From positions 1 to 64,000 of the forward strand of contig NZ_FRYK01000006.1 in NCBI RefSeq assembly GCF_900148835.1: DNA of 64,000 nucleotides, read 5' to 3'. Source of the stretch: Flavobacterium cucumis. Its GTDB lineage: Bacteria; Bacteroidota; Bacteroidia; Flavobacteriales; Flavobacteriaceae. A program made the translations under genes and the position numbers. Shown piece by piece: positions 23,921 to 32,536 of the stretch; within the stretch, counting starts at the first letter, position 1; each line of letters begins with the position of its first letter. Below the pieces are notes generated by a model, which saw nothing but the letters and a program-made list of their open reading frames with translations, made no database searches and was not told the origin of the DNA.

Positions 23921-24520
23921 TCACTTCTCCCTTCCCTTCAAAACCTCTACTACATCCTTCAACTCAAACCCTTTCGCCTGTAATAAAATTAGGTAGTGAA
24001 ACAATAAATCGGCACTTTCTGATAGGAACAAATCGTTGTTATTGTCTTTCGCTTCAATGACCACTTCAACCGCTTCTTCACCTACTTTTTGTGCTATTTT
24101 GTTGATCCCTTTTGCAAACAAAGAAGCGACATAACTCTTTTCAGCATCAGCATTTGCTTTACGAGTAGCAATGGTATTTTCCAATTTTGATAAAAACCCA
24201 AAATTCTGATTGTTAGCTTCTTGCCAACACGTATCTGAACCTGTGTGGCAAGTAGGACCAACGGGTTTTACTTTCACTAAAAGGGTATCGTTATCACAAT
24301 CTTCTTTAATGGAGATCAATTCTAAAAAGTTACCACTCTCCTCACCTTTTGTCCACAATCGGTTTTTGGTGCGACTGAAGAAGGTTACTTTGTTAGTAGC
24401 CAATGTTTGATCTAATGCTTCTTGGTTCATGTAGCCCAGCATTAAGACGTTTTTGGTTTCGTTGTCTTGGATTATGGCTGGGATAAGATTGTCTGGGGTT
24501 TTGTTGAAGTTTACTTTCAT
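23921..24520 (-). CDS. hisI: Bifunctional phosphoribosyl-AMP cyclohydrolase/phosphoribosyl-ATP pyrophosphatase
   Basis: Steps 2 and 3 of histidine biosynthesis (hisIE fusion). The N-terminal HisI half has LGYMNQEAL near residue 30 and the zinc-binding TCHTGSDTCW near 95-104; the C-terminal HisE half has the EKSYVASLF and EEAVEVVIEAK helices. Start taken at the internal ATG 24520 (MKVNFNKTPDN, 199 aa), which matches homologues better than the ATG at 24544. Last gene of the his operon; its stop is 4 bp from the convergent GldL-like gene. A palindrome (24537-24588) separates it from hisF. Confidence 0.95.
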   Translation of the reverse strand: MKVNFNKTPDNLIPAIIQDNETKNVLMLGYMNQEALDQTLATNKVTFFSRTKNRLWTKGEESGNFLELISIKEDCDNDTLLVKVKPVGPTCHTGSDTCWQEANNQNFGFLSKLENTIATRKANADAEKSYVASLFAKGINKIAQKVGEEAVEVVIEAKDNNNDLFLSESADLLFHYLILLQAKGFELKDVVEVLKGREK

Positions 24521-24536
24521 GTTTTTTATTTTTTTG

Positions 24537-24588
24537 AAACACATAGTTACATAGTTTTTTTTAAAATTTTCTATGTATCTATGTGTTT
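24537..24588. repeat. Extragenic palindrome, AAACACATAG family (copy 2)
   Basis: AAACACATAGTTACATAG (24537-24554) and CTATGTATCTATGTGTTT (24571-24588) are complementary at 17 of 18 positions, with an AT-rich loop. It sits between hisF and hisI in the operon. Confidence 0.75.
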
Positions 24589-24592
24589 AATT

Positions 24593-25348
24593 TTACATTC
24601 TTACTGCAATATTTTGATTTTTTAAAAACTGTTTCAATGCTGGAATTTCAATTTCTTGATAGTGAAAAACACTAGCGGCTAAAGCGGCATCGGCTTTTCC
24701 GTTGCTAAAGGTTTCAGCGAAATGTTCCATAGTTCCCGCACCACCAGAAGCGATGATAGGAATGTTTACGATTTCGGATAATTTCGCTAAAGCTTCGTTA
24801 GCAAAGCCATTTTTTGTACCATCGTTATTCATCGATGTAAATAGGATTTCTCCTGCACCACGCTGTTCTACTTCCTTTGCCCAATCGAATAAATTCCATT
24901 CTGTTGGAACTTTCCCTCCTACCAAATGAACGATCCAATCGCCATCGATTTGTTTGGCATCTATCGCCACAACGACACATTGACTTCCGTATTTTGCCGC
25001 AATTTCGTTTATTAAATTTGGATTTTTTACCGCTGAGGAATTAATCGAAATTTTATCTGCTCCATTGCGAAGTAAAACATCCACATCAGCAACGGAAGCA
25101 ATACCACCACCTACAGTAAACGGAATATTGATTGCAGCGGCTACTTTTCGCACCAAGTCAATTAAAGTAGCACGACGTTCTTCTGTAGCCGAAATGTCCA
25201 AAAAAACAAGTTCGTCAGCACCAGTTTGCGCATATTTCTTGGCTAATTCTACTGGATCCCCAGCGTCTTTTAAATCCAAGAAATTGACTCCTTTAACGGT
25301 TCGACCGTTTTTGATATCTAAGCAGGGAATGATTCTTTTTGTAAGCAT
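24593..25348 (-). CDS. hisF: Imidazole glycerol phosphate synthase cyclase subunit
   Basis: A 251-aa (beta-alpha)8 barrel that, with HisH, closes the imidazole ring and releases AICAR. Seen: [18 protein letters not shown] at residues 6-23 with the catalytic Asp11, VAIDAKQID with the second Asp near 130, and the phosphate loops GGG (near 82) and ASGGAGT (near 200). Normal length. It follows hisA after a 300-bp gap filled by 7-bp tandem repeats and precedes hisI after the AAACACATAG palindrome. Confidence 0.97.
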   Translation of the reverse strand: MLTKRIIPCLDIKNGRTVKGVNFLDLKDAGDPVELAKKYAQTGADELVFLDISATEERRATLIDLVRKVAAAINIPFTVGGGIASVADVDVLLRNGADKISINSSAVKNPNLINEIAAKYGSQCVVVAIDAKQIDGDWIVHLVGGKVPTEWNLFDWAKEVEQRGAGEILFTSMNNDGTKNGFANEALAKLSEIVNIPIIASGGAGTMEHFAETFSNGKADAALAASVFHYQEIEIPALKQFLKNQNIAVRM

Positions 25349-25350
25349 GA

Positions 25351-25530
25351 TTTAGTGATAAGTGATAAGTGATTAGTGATGAGCGATTAGTGATAAGTGA
25401 TTAGTGATAAGTGATTAGTGATTAGTGATAAGTGATTAGTGATTAGTGATTAGTGTTAAGTGATTAGTGATTAGTGATAAGTGATTAGTGATTAGTGATA
25501 AGCGATTAGTGATAAGCGATTAGTGATTAG
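25351..25530. repeat. Tandem 7-bp repeat array, GTGATTA/GTGATAA type
   Basis: About 25 imperfect copies of a 7-bp unit (GTGATTA, GTGATAA, rarer GCGATTA) fill most of the left half of the hisA-hisF gap. All frames contain stops, so it is not coding. Confidence 0.9.
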
Positions 25531-25539
25531 CTTTACAGA

Positions 25540-25655
25540 CTTTCCACTTTTTACTTTTCACTTTTTACTTTTTACTTTTCACTTTTTACTTTTTACTTTT
25601 CACTTTTTACTTTTTACTTTCCACTTTCCACTTTCCACTTTCCACTTTTCACTTA
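25540..25655. repeat. Tandem 7-bp repeat array, ACTTTTT/ACTTTCC type
   Basis: About 16 copies of a 7-bp unit (ACTTTTT, ACTTTTC, ACTTTCC) directly follow the GTGATTA array and run up to the end of hisA. Same period, different sequence. On the transcribed strand this is a purine-rich AAAAAGT/GGAAAGT tract in the his mRNA. Confidence 0.9.
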
Positions 25656-26374
25656 TTAATAATATAGTTCTCTAACTGTTTTAAACTTATTCTTCCTTCG
25701 TAAATAGCTTTCCCTATGATGGTGCCTTCGCAACCTAATTCGGCTAACTTGGGTAATTCCTCAAAAGTTGAAATACCTCCAGAAGCGATTAATTTCAAAT
25801 CTGTTGTTTGCTCTAATATTCTTTGATACAATTCAAAACTAGGGCCTTCTAACATCCCATCTTTGGAAATATCGGTACAAATTACGTATTGTATTCCTTC
25901 TTTTTGATAGCTTTGGATAAATGGAATTAATTCTTCTTGGGATTCTTCCAACCAACCTGATATGGCTACTTTTTCGTTCATTGCATCGGCTCCTAATATG
26001 ATTTTATCAGCACCATATTGTTGAATCCAACTTTTAAACACATCGGATTGTTTGATTGCTATACTGCCTCCTGTAATTTGGTTCGCACCATTCTCAAAAG
26101 CAATTTTCAAATCGGCATCGGATTTTAATCCCCCACCAAAATCAATTTTTAATTTTGTTTTAGAAGCAATTTGTTCTAATACTTTGTAATTTACAATTTG
26201 ACTAGATTTGGCTCCGTCTAAGTCCACCAAATGTAAATATTCAATTCCGTGAGCTTCAAAGGATTTGGCAACCTCTAAAGGATTTTCGTTATAAATTTTT
26301 TTCGTATCATAATCGCCTTTAGAAAGTCGGACGCATTTTCCTTCTATAATATCAATTGCGGGTATAATTCTCAT
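25649..26374 (-). CDS. hisA: ProFAR isomerase (1-(5-phosphoribosyl)-5-[(5-phosphoribosylamino)methylideneamino]imidazole-4-carboxamide isomerase)
   Basis: A 241-aa TIM barrel catalysing the Amadori rearrangement before ring closure. Seen: [15 protein letters not shown] (residues 3-17) with catalytic Asp8, the second catalytic Asp in [12 protein letters not shown] near 165-176, and phosphate loops FGGGLKS (near 79) and ASGGIST (near 198). Upstream hisH is 122 bp away with nothing notable in the gap; its stop codon abuts the ACTTTTC repeat array. Confidence 0.97.
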   Translation of the reverse strand: MRIIPAIDIIEGKCVRLSKGDYDTKKIYNENPLEVAKSFEAHGIEYLHLVDLDGAKSSQIVNYKVLEQIASKTKLKIDFGGGLKSDADLKIAFENGANQITGGSIAIKQSDVFKSWIQQYGADKIILGADAMNEKVAISGWLEESQEELIPFIQSYQKEGIQYVICTDISKDGMLEGPSFELYQRILEQTTDLKLIASGGISTFEELPKLAELGCEGTIIGKAIYEGRISLKQLENYIINK

Positions 26375-26496
26375 TTTCTATTTATTTTTTGGATGACGGA
26401 TTGTAAAAATTTGAGAAATCTTTAAAATCTTACAATTGTTTAAGATTAAATTTTTGAAATTTCTTGTATTTCTGAAATCTGTGTTCCTTTTTTTAA

Positions 26497-27126
26497 TTAA
26501 AGGTTTAAAAAGTTTTTCAAAATTTGTTCTCCGAATATGCCACTCTTTTCTGGGTGAAATTGTACTCCGAAGAAATTATCACGTTGTAAAGCGGTGCTAT
26601 ATGCCAGTTCATAATTTGTTGTAGCAATTGTATTTTCCGATAATGGCGCATAATAACTGTGAACCAAATACATAAACTCGTTTTCTTTTATTCCATCAAA
26701 CAATGCCGATTTTAGGTTGTAAATCGTGTTCCAACCCATTTGAGGAACTTTTACTTCGTTAGAGAATTTCACCACATTGACATCAAAAATTCCTAATCCA
26801 TTCGTGTTTCCTTCCTCTGAATGTTGGCACATCAATTGCATGCCCAAACAAATTCCTAAGACGGGTTGTTTTAACGTTGGAATTAATACATCTAAACCAC
26901 TATCTTCCAACATTTTCATGGCACTACTCGCCTCGCCTACACCTGGGAAAATTACTTTATCTGCAGCTTTTATCGCATTCCAATCGTTGGTAACATTTCC
27001 TTCAAAGCCAAGTCGCTCCAAAGCGAATAAGACGCTTTGTACATTTCCTGCTCCGTAATCTATTATTGCTAGCCCCCCAGCCCCCAAAGGGGGAGTTTGA
27101 CTCACTGTATTTACATTCTTTTTCAT
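26497..27126 (-). CDS. hisH: Imidazole glycerol phosphate synthase glutaminase subunit, with repeat-derived N-terminus
   Basis: A 209-aa class I glutaminase supplying ammonia to HisF. Seen: IIDYGAGN near residues 21-28, the nucleophile in GICLGMQLMC, and His-Glu of FHPEKSG near the C-terminus. HisH proteins normally begin directly at the IIDYGAGN strand. Here about 19 extra residues (ending TPPLGAGGLA) precede it and are encoded by an inverted-repeat element (27069-27162). All possible in-frame starts (ATG 27126 and internal GTG or TTG) lie inside that element, so the insertion supplies the start codon. The catalytic part looks intact. Confidence 0.93.
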   Translation of the reverse strand: MKKNVNTVSQTPPLGAGGLAIIDYGAGNVQSVLFALERLGFEGNVTNDWNAIKAADKVIFPGVGEASSAMKMLEDSGLDVLIPTLKQPVLGICLGMQLMCQHSEEGNTNGLGIFDVNVVKFSNEVKVPQMGWNTIYNLKSALFDGIKENEFMYLVHSYYAPLSENTIATTNYELAYSTALQRDNFFGVQFHPEKSGIFGEQILKNFLNL

Positions 27127-27162
27127 AATCTTTTAATTCCCCCTTTGGGGGTTAGGGGGCTA
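27069..27162. repeat. BIME/REP-like inverted repeat pair across the hisB-hisH junction
   Basis: TAGCCCCCCAGCCCCCAAAG (27070-27089) and its near-complement around 27135-27162 (CCCCCTTTGGGGGTTAGGGG) form an inverted pair about 36 bp apart. Each half also has a CCCCCAAAGGGGG stem. G+C is far above the surroundings. One half lies in the hisH coding region, the other includes the hisB stop codon. Confidence 0.8.
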
Positions 27163-28299
27163 CAACATTCCTTTAGTACTTGGCAAAATCATTTTCTCTG
27201 TATCGCGTTTGACAGCCACTTTAATAGCTTTTGCGAAGGCTTTGAAAATTGCTTCAATCTTGTGGTGTTCGTTTGTACCTTCTGCCTTGATATTTAGATT
27301 GGCTTTAGCACCATCGGTGAACGATTTAAAGAAGTGGAAAAACATTTCTGTTGGCATTTGACCAATCATCTCACGTTTGAATTCGGCTTCCCAAACCAAC
27401 CAATTTCTTCCACCAAAATCGATAGCTGCTTGTGCTAAACAATCATCCATTGGCAAACAAAATCCGTAACGTTCAATGCCTAGCTTATTTCCTAATGCTT
27501 TAGCAAAAACTTCCCCTAGAGCAATCGCAGTGTCTTCAATAGTGTGGTGTTCGTCTACTTCTAAATCCCCTTTTACTTGAATGTCTAAATCCATTTGACC
27601 GTGACGGGCAATTTGATCCAACATGTGATTAAAAAAGGAAATTCCTGTGTTGATATTGCTTTTTCCTGTTCCGTCTAAATTTAATGTGATGGCAATATCA
27701 GTCTCATTAGTTGTTCTTGAAAGGGATGCTGTTCTTTCATTTAATTTCAAAAACTCATAGATTTTTTGCCAATTGGTCGTTTGTAAAGCGATTACATTTT
27801 GTAACACTTCCCAAGCAGTGTCCACTTCATTCCCACCTAAATTTGCTTCGTTTTTGATAAAAATAGCTTTCGAACCTAAGTTTTTTGCTAATTCTATATC
27901 GGTGATTCTATCCCCAATTACAAATGAATTTTCCAAATCATATTCCGGATTGTTCAAATATTTAGTTAACATTCCAGTTCTTGGTTTTCTTGTTGGGGCA
28001 TTATCTTCAGGAAAACTTCTGTCAATGAAAATTTCGTCGAAAGTTACCCCTTCATTTTCAAATGCTTTTAAAATAAAATTCTGGGTTGGCCAAAAGGTAT
28101 CTTCAGGAAAACTAGCTGTTCCCAAACCGTCTTGATTGGTTACCATAGCCAATTCAAAGTCTAATTCTTTAGCGATTTTACTCATGAATTGGAAAACCTT
28201 AGGATAAAATTCCAATTTTGTCAAACTATCCAACTGGTAATTTTCAGGTTCTAAGGCTAACGTTCCATCTCTATCGATAAACAATACTTTTTTTGACAT
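27160..28299 (-). CDS. hisB: Bifunctional histidinol-phosphatase/imidazoleglycerol-phosphate dehydratase
   Basis: About 379 aa, fused as in enterobacteria. The N-terminal HAD phosphatase has FIDRDGTL (nucleophile Asp) and [14 protein letters not shown]. The C-terminal dehydratase has the metal-binding [15 protein letters not shown] and [18 protein letters not shown]. It catalyses dehydration of imidazole glycerol phosphate and the later dephosphorylation of histidinol phosphate. Three tandem ATGs exist (28305, 28302, 28299); the last gives the usual [13 protein letters not shown]. The start overlaps hisC by ~30 bp. The TAG stop (27160-27162) sits at the edge of a CCCCC-type repeat. Confidence 0.95.
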   Translation of the reverse strand: MSKKVLFIDRDGTLALEPENYQLDSLTKLEFYPKVFQFMSKIAKELDFELAMVTNQDGLGTASFPEDTFWPTQNFILKAFENEGVTFDEIFIDRSFPEDNAPTRKPRTGMLTKYLNNPEYDLENSFVIGDRITDIELAKNLGSKAIFIKNEANLGGNEVDTAWEVLQNVIALQTTNWQKIYEFLKLNERTASLSRTTNETDIAITLNLDGTGKSNINTGISFFNHMLDQIARHGQMDLDIQVKGDLEVDEHHTIEDTAIALGEVFAKALGNKLGIERYGFCLPMDDCLAQAAIDFGGRNWLVWEAEFKREMIGQMPTEMFFHFFKSFTDGAKANLNIKAEGTNEHHKIEAIFKAFAKAIKVAVKRDTEKMILPSTKGML

Positions 28300-29332
28300 C
28301 ATCAAAGTTTTTAATTAGTTCTACTATTTGTTCGGTTTCTTCTTTTGTTCCAACGCTAATTCGCAAACAATTTTCGCACAACGGTTGGGTACTTCGATTT
28401 CTAACTACTATCCCATTATCAATAAATTGTTGGTATCTAAAATTAGCATCATCGACTTTAATTAAAATAAAATTGGCATCAGAAGGATAGATTTTCTCCA
28501 CAAATTTACATTTGGAAAGGGCATTCACTAACTTAGTTCTCTCGGTTATTATTTTTTTTACCTGTGCCGGCATAGTACTTTGCAATAATTTCTTTACCGC
28601 TGTTTCCTGAGACAAACCGTTGATGTTATAAGGAGGCTTAATTTTATTTAAAACGGAAATAATTTCTTTAGATGCATATAAAATTCCAATTCGTAAACCT
28701 GCCATAGCATAGGCTTTTGACAATGTTTGTGTAATGATAAGATTTGGAAAATCTTTTAAAACGCTTAACCAACTCTCGTCTTTAGAAAAATCAATATAAG
28801 CTTCATCTAAAACTACAAAACCCTTGAACTGATTTAAAATTTTAATCACTGCAGTATCCGTAAAAGAATTTCCCGTTGGATTGTTTGGCGAGCACAAAAA
28901 GATGATTTTTGTATTTGCATCTACAGCTTCTAAAATAGCGTCAACATTGGGTTGAAACGCTTCATTTAACAGTACTTCTCTATTTTCAATGGCATTGATA
29001 TTCGCCAAAACACCATACATTCCATAAGTCGGCGGCAACGTTATAATATTATCCCGATTCGGTTCGCAAAAAGCTCTAAAAATTAAATCTAAGACTTCAT
29101 CACTACCGTTTCCTAAAATAACATTGTCTTTAGGTACATTATTTCTATCTGCAATTATTGCTTTTAACTCTTTCTGTTGGGGATCTGGATAACGATTCAT
29201 TCCATTGGAAAACGGATTTTCATTGGCATCCAAATATATCATAGGTTTAGTAAATTGCTCAAACTCGTCACGTGCTGAAGAATAAGGGCTCAGTTTTTTT
29301 ACGTTTTCTCGGATTAAGTTTTCTAAATTCAT
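28271..29332 (-). CDS. hisC: Histidinol-phosphate aminotransferase
   Basis: A 353-aa fold-type I PLP enzyme converting imidazole acetol phosphate to histidinol phosphate. Seen: YLDANENPF near residues 34-42, [11 protein letters not shown] near 97-107, LDEAYIDF near 175-182 and the PLP lysine in [16 protein letters not shown] near 201-216. Start [14 protein letters not shown] fits the family. Its 3' end overlaps hisB. A repeat-containing 116-bp gap separates it from hisD. Confidence 0.97.
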   Translation of the reverse strand: MNLENLIRENVKKLSPYSSARDEFEQFTKPMIYLDANENPFSNGMNRYPDPQQKELKAIIADRNNVPKDNVILGNGSDEVLDLIFRAFCEPNRDNIITLPPTYGMYGVLANINAIENREVLLNEAFQPNVDAILEAVDANTKIIFLCSPNNPTGNSFTDTAVIKILNQFKGFVVLDEAYIDFSKDESWLSVLKDFPNLIITQTLSKAYAMAGLRIGILYASKEIISVLNKIKPPYNINGLSQETAVKKLLQSTMPAQVKKIITERTKLVNALSKCKFVEKIYPSDANFILIKVDDANFRYQQFIDNGIVVRNRSTQPLCENCLRISVGTKEETEQIVELIKNFDDVKKSIVYR

Positions 29333-29346
29333 ATATCTTTATTTTT

Positions 29347-29450
29347 AAACACATAGTCACATTAGCTATTTTTTTGTGTTGATTTTAGTCGTTTTACTTG
29401 ACATAGTTCACATATTTCACTAATTTTAAATCTATATGTCTATATGTTTT
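29347..29450. repeat. Extragenic palindrome, AAACACATAG family (copy 3)
   Basis: AAACACATAGTCACATTAG (29347-29365) and CTATATGTCTATATGTTTT (29432-29450) form degenerate arms around a ~66-bp loop in the hisD-hisC gap. More diverged than copies 2 and 4. Confidence 0.6.
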
Positions 29451-30729
29451 AATTATTTTTTAGTCGTAATGATACAGCGTTTTTGTGTGCTTGTAAACCT
29501 TCGGCTTCTGCCATAACTTCTATTGCTTTTCCAATATTTTGAATACCTTCGTTTGATATTTTTTGGAAGGTCATGGCTTTCAAGAAACTATCTAAATTGA
29601 CGCCGCTATAACTTTTTGAGTATCCATTTGTAGGCAACGTGTGATTTGTTCCTGAAGCATAATCTCCTGCACTTTCAGGGGTGTAATTACCAATAAAAAT
29701 TGATCCTGCGTTCTGAATTCCGTCTATAAAATAATCTTCATTTTGAGAACACAAGATAAAATGTTCTGGACCGTATTCATTGATTAAAGATAAGGCTGTT
29801 TTTTCCGTTTCTACAAATATCAATTTGGAATTGTTGATGGCTACTTGCGCAATCTCTTGTCTTGGAAGTTCTTTTAACTGTTTGTATACTTCTTCTTCTA
29901 CATCATTTAGGATGTTTTTATTTGTAGTAACTAAAATTACCTGACTATCTTTTCCGTGTTCGGCCTGACTCAACAAATCGGAAGCTACAAAACTTGGAAT
30001 AGCGGTTTCATCCGCATAAACCAATAGCTCACTTGGTCCAGCTGGCATATCAATTGCAACTCCGTTCTGTGTTGCAAATTGTTTAGCTATGGTTACAAAT
30101 TGATTTCCAGGACCGAAAATTTTATAGACTTGTGGAATGGTTGCTGTTCCGAATGTCATACCAGCAATAGCTTGAATTCCACCAACTTTATAAATTTTAG
30201 TTACGCCACACAAATCAGCAGCATACAAAATAGCAGCATTTATTTTTCCATTTTTATCAGAAGGCGAACACATCACAATTTCTTGACAACCTGCCAGTTT
30301 TGCTGGAACAGCTAACATTAAAACTGTCGAAAATAAAGGAGCTGTTCCTCCAGGTATGTATAAACCAACTTTTTGAATGGGTCTTTTTTCTTGCCAACAA
30401 GTAACCCCGATAGCTGTTTCAACCTCAATTTTACCTGTTTTTTGAGCGGCGTGAAACTGTTCAATATTTGATTTGGCTAATTGAATGGCTTCTTTTAATT
30501 CGTTTGAAACTTCCTTTTTTGCTATTTCAATTTCTTCTGAAGTTACTTGAATATTTTCTAAAGTTACACCATCAAAAAAAGAAGTGTACTTTGCTATTGC
30601 TTTATCCCCTTTCTGTTGTACTTCTTTAAAGATTTGCTTTACCGTTTCTTCAACATCTGTGAAGGTTTGAGTAGGTCTTTTACAAATATCTGACCAAGTT
30701 TCGGGTTGTGGGTTGTATATTTTTTTCAT
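29449..30729 (-). CDS. hisD: Histidinol dehydrogenase
   Basis: A 426-aa zinc enzyme oxidising L-histidinol to L-histidine in two NAD-dependent steps. Seen: GLYIPGGTAPLFSTVLMLAV near residues 124-143, the NAD/zinc region GPSELLVYADE near 235-245, DLLSQAEHGKDSQ near 255, and the C-terminal GPEHFILCSQN and TNHTLPTNGYSKSYSG segments. Start at ATG 30729 (MKKIYNPQPETW) preferred over the ATG at 30756, which would add nine untypical residues. Second gene of the operon. Confidence 0.96.
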   Translation of the reverse strand: MKKIYNPQPETWSDICKRPTQTFTDVEETVKQIFKEVQQKGDKAIAKYTSFFDGVTLENIQVTSEEIEIAKKEVSNELKEAIQLAKSNIEQFHAAQKTGKIEVETAIGVTCWQEKRPIQKVGLYIPGGTAPLFSTVLMLAVPAKLAGCQEIVMCSPSDKNGKINAAILYAADLCGVTKIYKVGGIQAIAGMTFGTATIPQVYKIFGPGNQFVTIAKQFATQNGVAIDMPAGPSELLVYADETAIPSFVASDLLSQAEHGKDSQVILVTTNKNILNDVEEEVYKQLKELPRQEIAQVAINNSKLIFVETEKTALSLINEYGPEHFILCSQNEDYFIDGIQNAGSIFIGNYTPESAGDYASGTNHTLPTNGYSKSYSGVNLDSFLKAMTFQKISNEGIQNIGKAIEVMAEAEGLQAHKNAVSLRLKNN

Positions 30730-30750
30730 GATTCTATTTTTTAATTTTTG

Positions 30751-30887
30751 AAACACATAGCCTCATAGTTTCTATTTTTAATCTAAAACTCCAGACGTTT
30801 CACTTTAGATAGATGACATAGCAATGTGTAAAATGCAATACTTTTTCAGATTTCTAATTATCAAAATTTCTATGTGCTTATGTGTTT
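30751..30887. repeat. Extragenic palindrome, AAACACATAG family (copy 4)
   Basis: AAACACATAGCCTCATAG (30751-30768) and CTATGTGCTTATGTGTTT (30870-30887), complementary at about 15 of 18 positions, ~100-bp loop, in the hisG-hisD gap. Confidence 0.65.
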
Positions 30888-30894
30888 AATTCCT

Positions 30895-31752
30895 TTACAA
30901 TACCATTTTTTCAATTGGGCAAACCAATATACCTTCGGCTCCAGCCTCTTTTAATTGGTCGATAACTTCCCAGAATTTATCCTCATCAATTACCGAGTGT
31001 ACACTGCTCCAACCTTCTTCTGCTAAGGGCATTACTGTTGGACTTTTCAATACAGGTAAAATTTGACTAATCTCTGCAATCTTATCATTGGGAACATTCA
31101 TCAAAATGTATTTTGATTTTCTGGAACGTAAAACAGCTTGGATTCTAAATTGTAGTTTGACAACTAATTTTTTAGCTTCTTCAGAAATTTGAGGTGATAC
31201 GGCCAAGACGGCTTCGCTCTTAAGAATAACTTCTACCTCTTTTAATCCATTTTTGAATAAAGTACTGCCGCTGGAAACAATATCTACAATGGCATCCGAA
31301 AGTCCAATATTGGGGGCAATTTCAACAGAACCAGAAATTTGGTGAATGTCTACTGAAATTCCCTTTGAAGAAAAATAGTCAACTACTGTCTTGGGATAAG
31401 AAGTTGCCACTCGTAATCCGTTTAAATCTTGAATGGTGTTGTAATTAAAATTTTTAGGTACTGCAACCGAAACTTTGCATTTTGAGAAACCTAGCTTTTC
31501 CGCAATTTCAATGTTCTGTCCTTTTTCTACCAATAAATTATCCCCTACAATGGCAATGTCGACTACGCCATCTATCAAATATTGAGGGATATCCGAGTTT
31601 CTTAGATAATAGACTTCTAAAGGAAAATTAGAAGCGGTTACTTTTAGTTGGTCGTTACCATTGTAAACTGAAATACCGCAATCTTTTAAGATTTGAATAC
31701 TTTCATCGTGTAGACGTCCTGATTTTTGAATAGCAATTTTTAAGGTGTTCAT
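30895..31752 (-). CDS. hisG: ATP phosphoribosyltransferase, long form
   Basis: A 285-aa enzyme catalysing the first committed step, joining ATP and PRPP. It begins LKIAIQKSGRLHDESIQIL; the PRPP-binding loop is DAIVDIVSSGSTLF near residues 163-176. The C-terminal ~75 residues form the ACT-like regulatory domain of the long form, ending ILVCPIEKMVL, so it should be feedback-inhibited by histidine without HisZ. First structural gene of the operon, about 60 bp after the leader attenuator. Confidence 0.97.
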   Translation of the reverse strand: MNTLKIAIQKSGRLHDESIQILKDCGISVYNGNDQLKVTASNFPLEVYYLRNSDIPQYLIDGVVDIAIVGDNLLVEKGQNIEIAEKLGFSKCKVSVAVPKNFNYNTIQDLNGLRVATSYPKTVVDYFSSKGISVDIHQISGSVEIAPNIGLSDAIVDIVSSGSTLFKNGLKEVEVILKSEAVLAVSPQISEEAKKLVVKLQFRIQAVLRSRKSKYILMNVPNDKIAEISQILPVLKSPTVMPLAEEGWSSVHSVIDEDKFWEVIDQLKEAGAEGILVCPIEKMVL

Positions 31753-31813
31753 TTTATTTCACTTTAAAGTTTTAAAAAAAGTACACCAAGGGGTTTTAAA
31801 AAATGCTTAACAA

Positions 31814-31845
31814 CAAAAAACCCGTTTGATGTACTCAAACGGGTT
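31814..31845 (-). terminator. his attenuator terminator
   Basis: On the minus strand a stem AACCCGTTTGA/TCAAACGGGTT with loop GTAC is followed by TTTTTT. It lies between the leader peptide stop (31879) and hisG. The upstream CTCAA in the leader's end could pair with TTGAG of the stem to form an antiterminator. Confidence 0.88.
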
Positions 31846-31878
31846 AATAGTTTTATATGATTTCATTACATATCATCA

Positions 31879-31935
31879 CTACCTCGCTTGAGCGTGGAAC
31901 AAATGATGATGATGATGTAATTGATTTAAAAACAT
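31879..31935 (-). CDS. hisL: his operon leader peptide
   Basis: An 18-residue peptide, MFLNQLHHHHHLFHAQAR, with five consecutive His codons plus a sixth. Translated 18 bp or so after the predicted transcription start. It is followed by a terminator hairpin before hisG: the classical attenuation layout in which ribosome stalling at His codons under histidine shortage would favour an antiterminator. Too short to be found by ordinary gene callers. Confidence 0.9.
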   Translation of the reverse strand: MFLNQLHHHHHLFHAQAR

Positions 31936-31959
31936 AATTTCTGTTATTTTTTAACAATG

Positions 31960-31992
31960 CAAATGTAACAACTAATTTTTGGAATAAACAAA
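31960..31992 (-). promoter_or_regulatory. Promoter of the his operon
   Basis: Minus-strand TTTG (31989-31992) and TACATTTG (31960-31967) with a 21-bp spacer, an exact Bacteroidota consensus. Predicted start near 31953, just before the leader peptide. Confidence 0.8.
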
Positions 31993-32017
31993 ATGTTTTT
32001 GAAATTTTATATTTTGT

Positions 32018-32518
32018 TTAATGGTTTTCATTGTGTGATTCTTCTTGATAATTCGCGTCTGGAGTACTACTATTACTGGTGTTTTCTCTGATTTCGGTAT
32101 GACGAATTTCCCCTCCAGAAGTTCCAACATTTTTAGACAAAACCGCTGCACCTATTGCTAAAATCAAAACAATATAGGAAACAATTGCTGCTTTTGCCTG
32201 TTTTTTAAAATTGACAATTAATCCTAAAATAGCTAAAATACCTAATCCATAAAGTACTTTCATGAACGTTTCGGCAATCTCTTCATGTATGTGAATGATG
32301 TCATGTGAAATGCCTAATTCTTCTACAATCTCTTCTGCTCCCTCACCAGTCATCATAGTGGCTTTCGCCATAATCATACAAATGATAAACATGACATAGG
32401 CTGTATTAATTAAAATCGTTTGCTTTTTTAAAATTCCAAAGCTTAATATTCCTATTCCAAAAAATAGACCAATGATTGGAAAATGGTTTACGACCATGTG
32501 TAAATGCGCTTCATTCAT
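32018..32518 (-). CDS. Four-span membrane protein of unknown function
   Basis: A 166-aa membrane protein starting MNEAHLHMVVNHFPIIG. Four hydrophobic segments (about residues 9-27, 35-53, 85-103 and 110-128) are followed by a hydrophilic C-terminus rich in His, Glu and Ser. The N-terminal HLHMVVNHFPI with several His residues recalls DUF2231-type membrane proteins, in which His might bind metal or heme. Last gene of the metal efflux operon, 18 bp after the VIT1-like gene. Role unknown. Confidence 0.72.
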   Translation of the reverse strand: MNEAHLHMVVNHFPIIGLFFGIGILSFGILKKQTILINTAYVMFIICMIMAKATMMTGEGAEEIVEELGISHDIIHIHEEIAETFMKVLYGLGILAILGLIVNFKKQAKAAIVSYIVLILAIGAAVLSKNVGTSGGEIRHTEIRENTSNSSTPDANYQEESHNENH

Positions 32519-32536
32519 GTTATTTAAATTTTAAAA

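Noticed and set aside
25351..25655. 7-bp arrays as CRISPR or coding repeats
   Set aside because: The unit is too short, there are no spacers, and stop codons occur in every frame.
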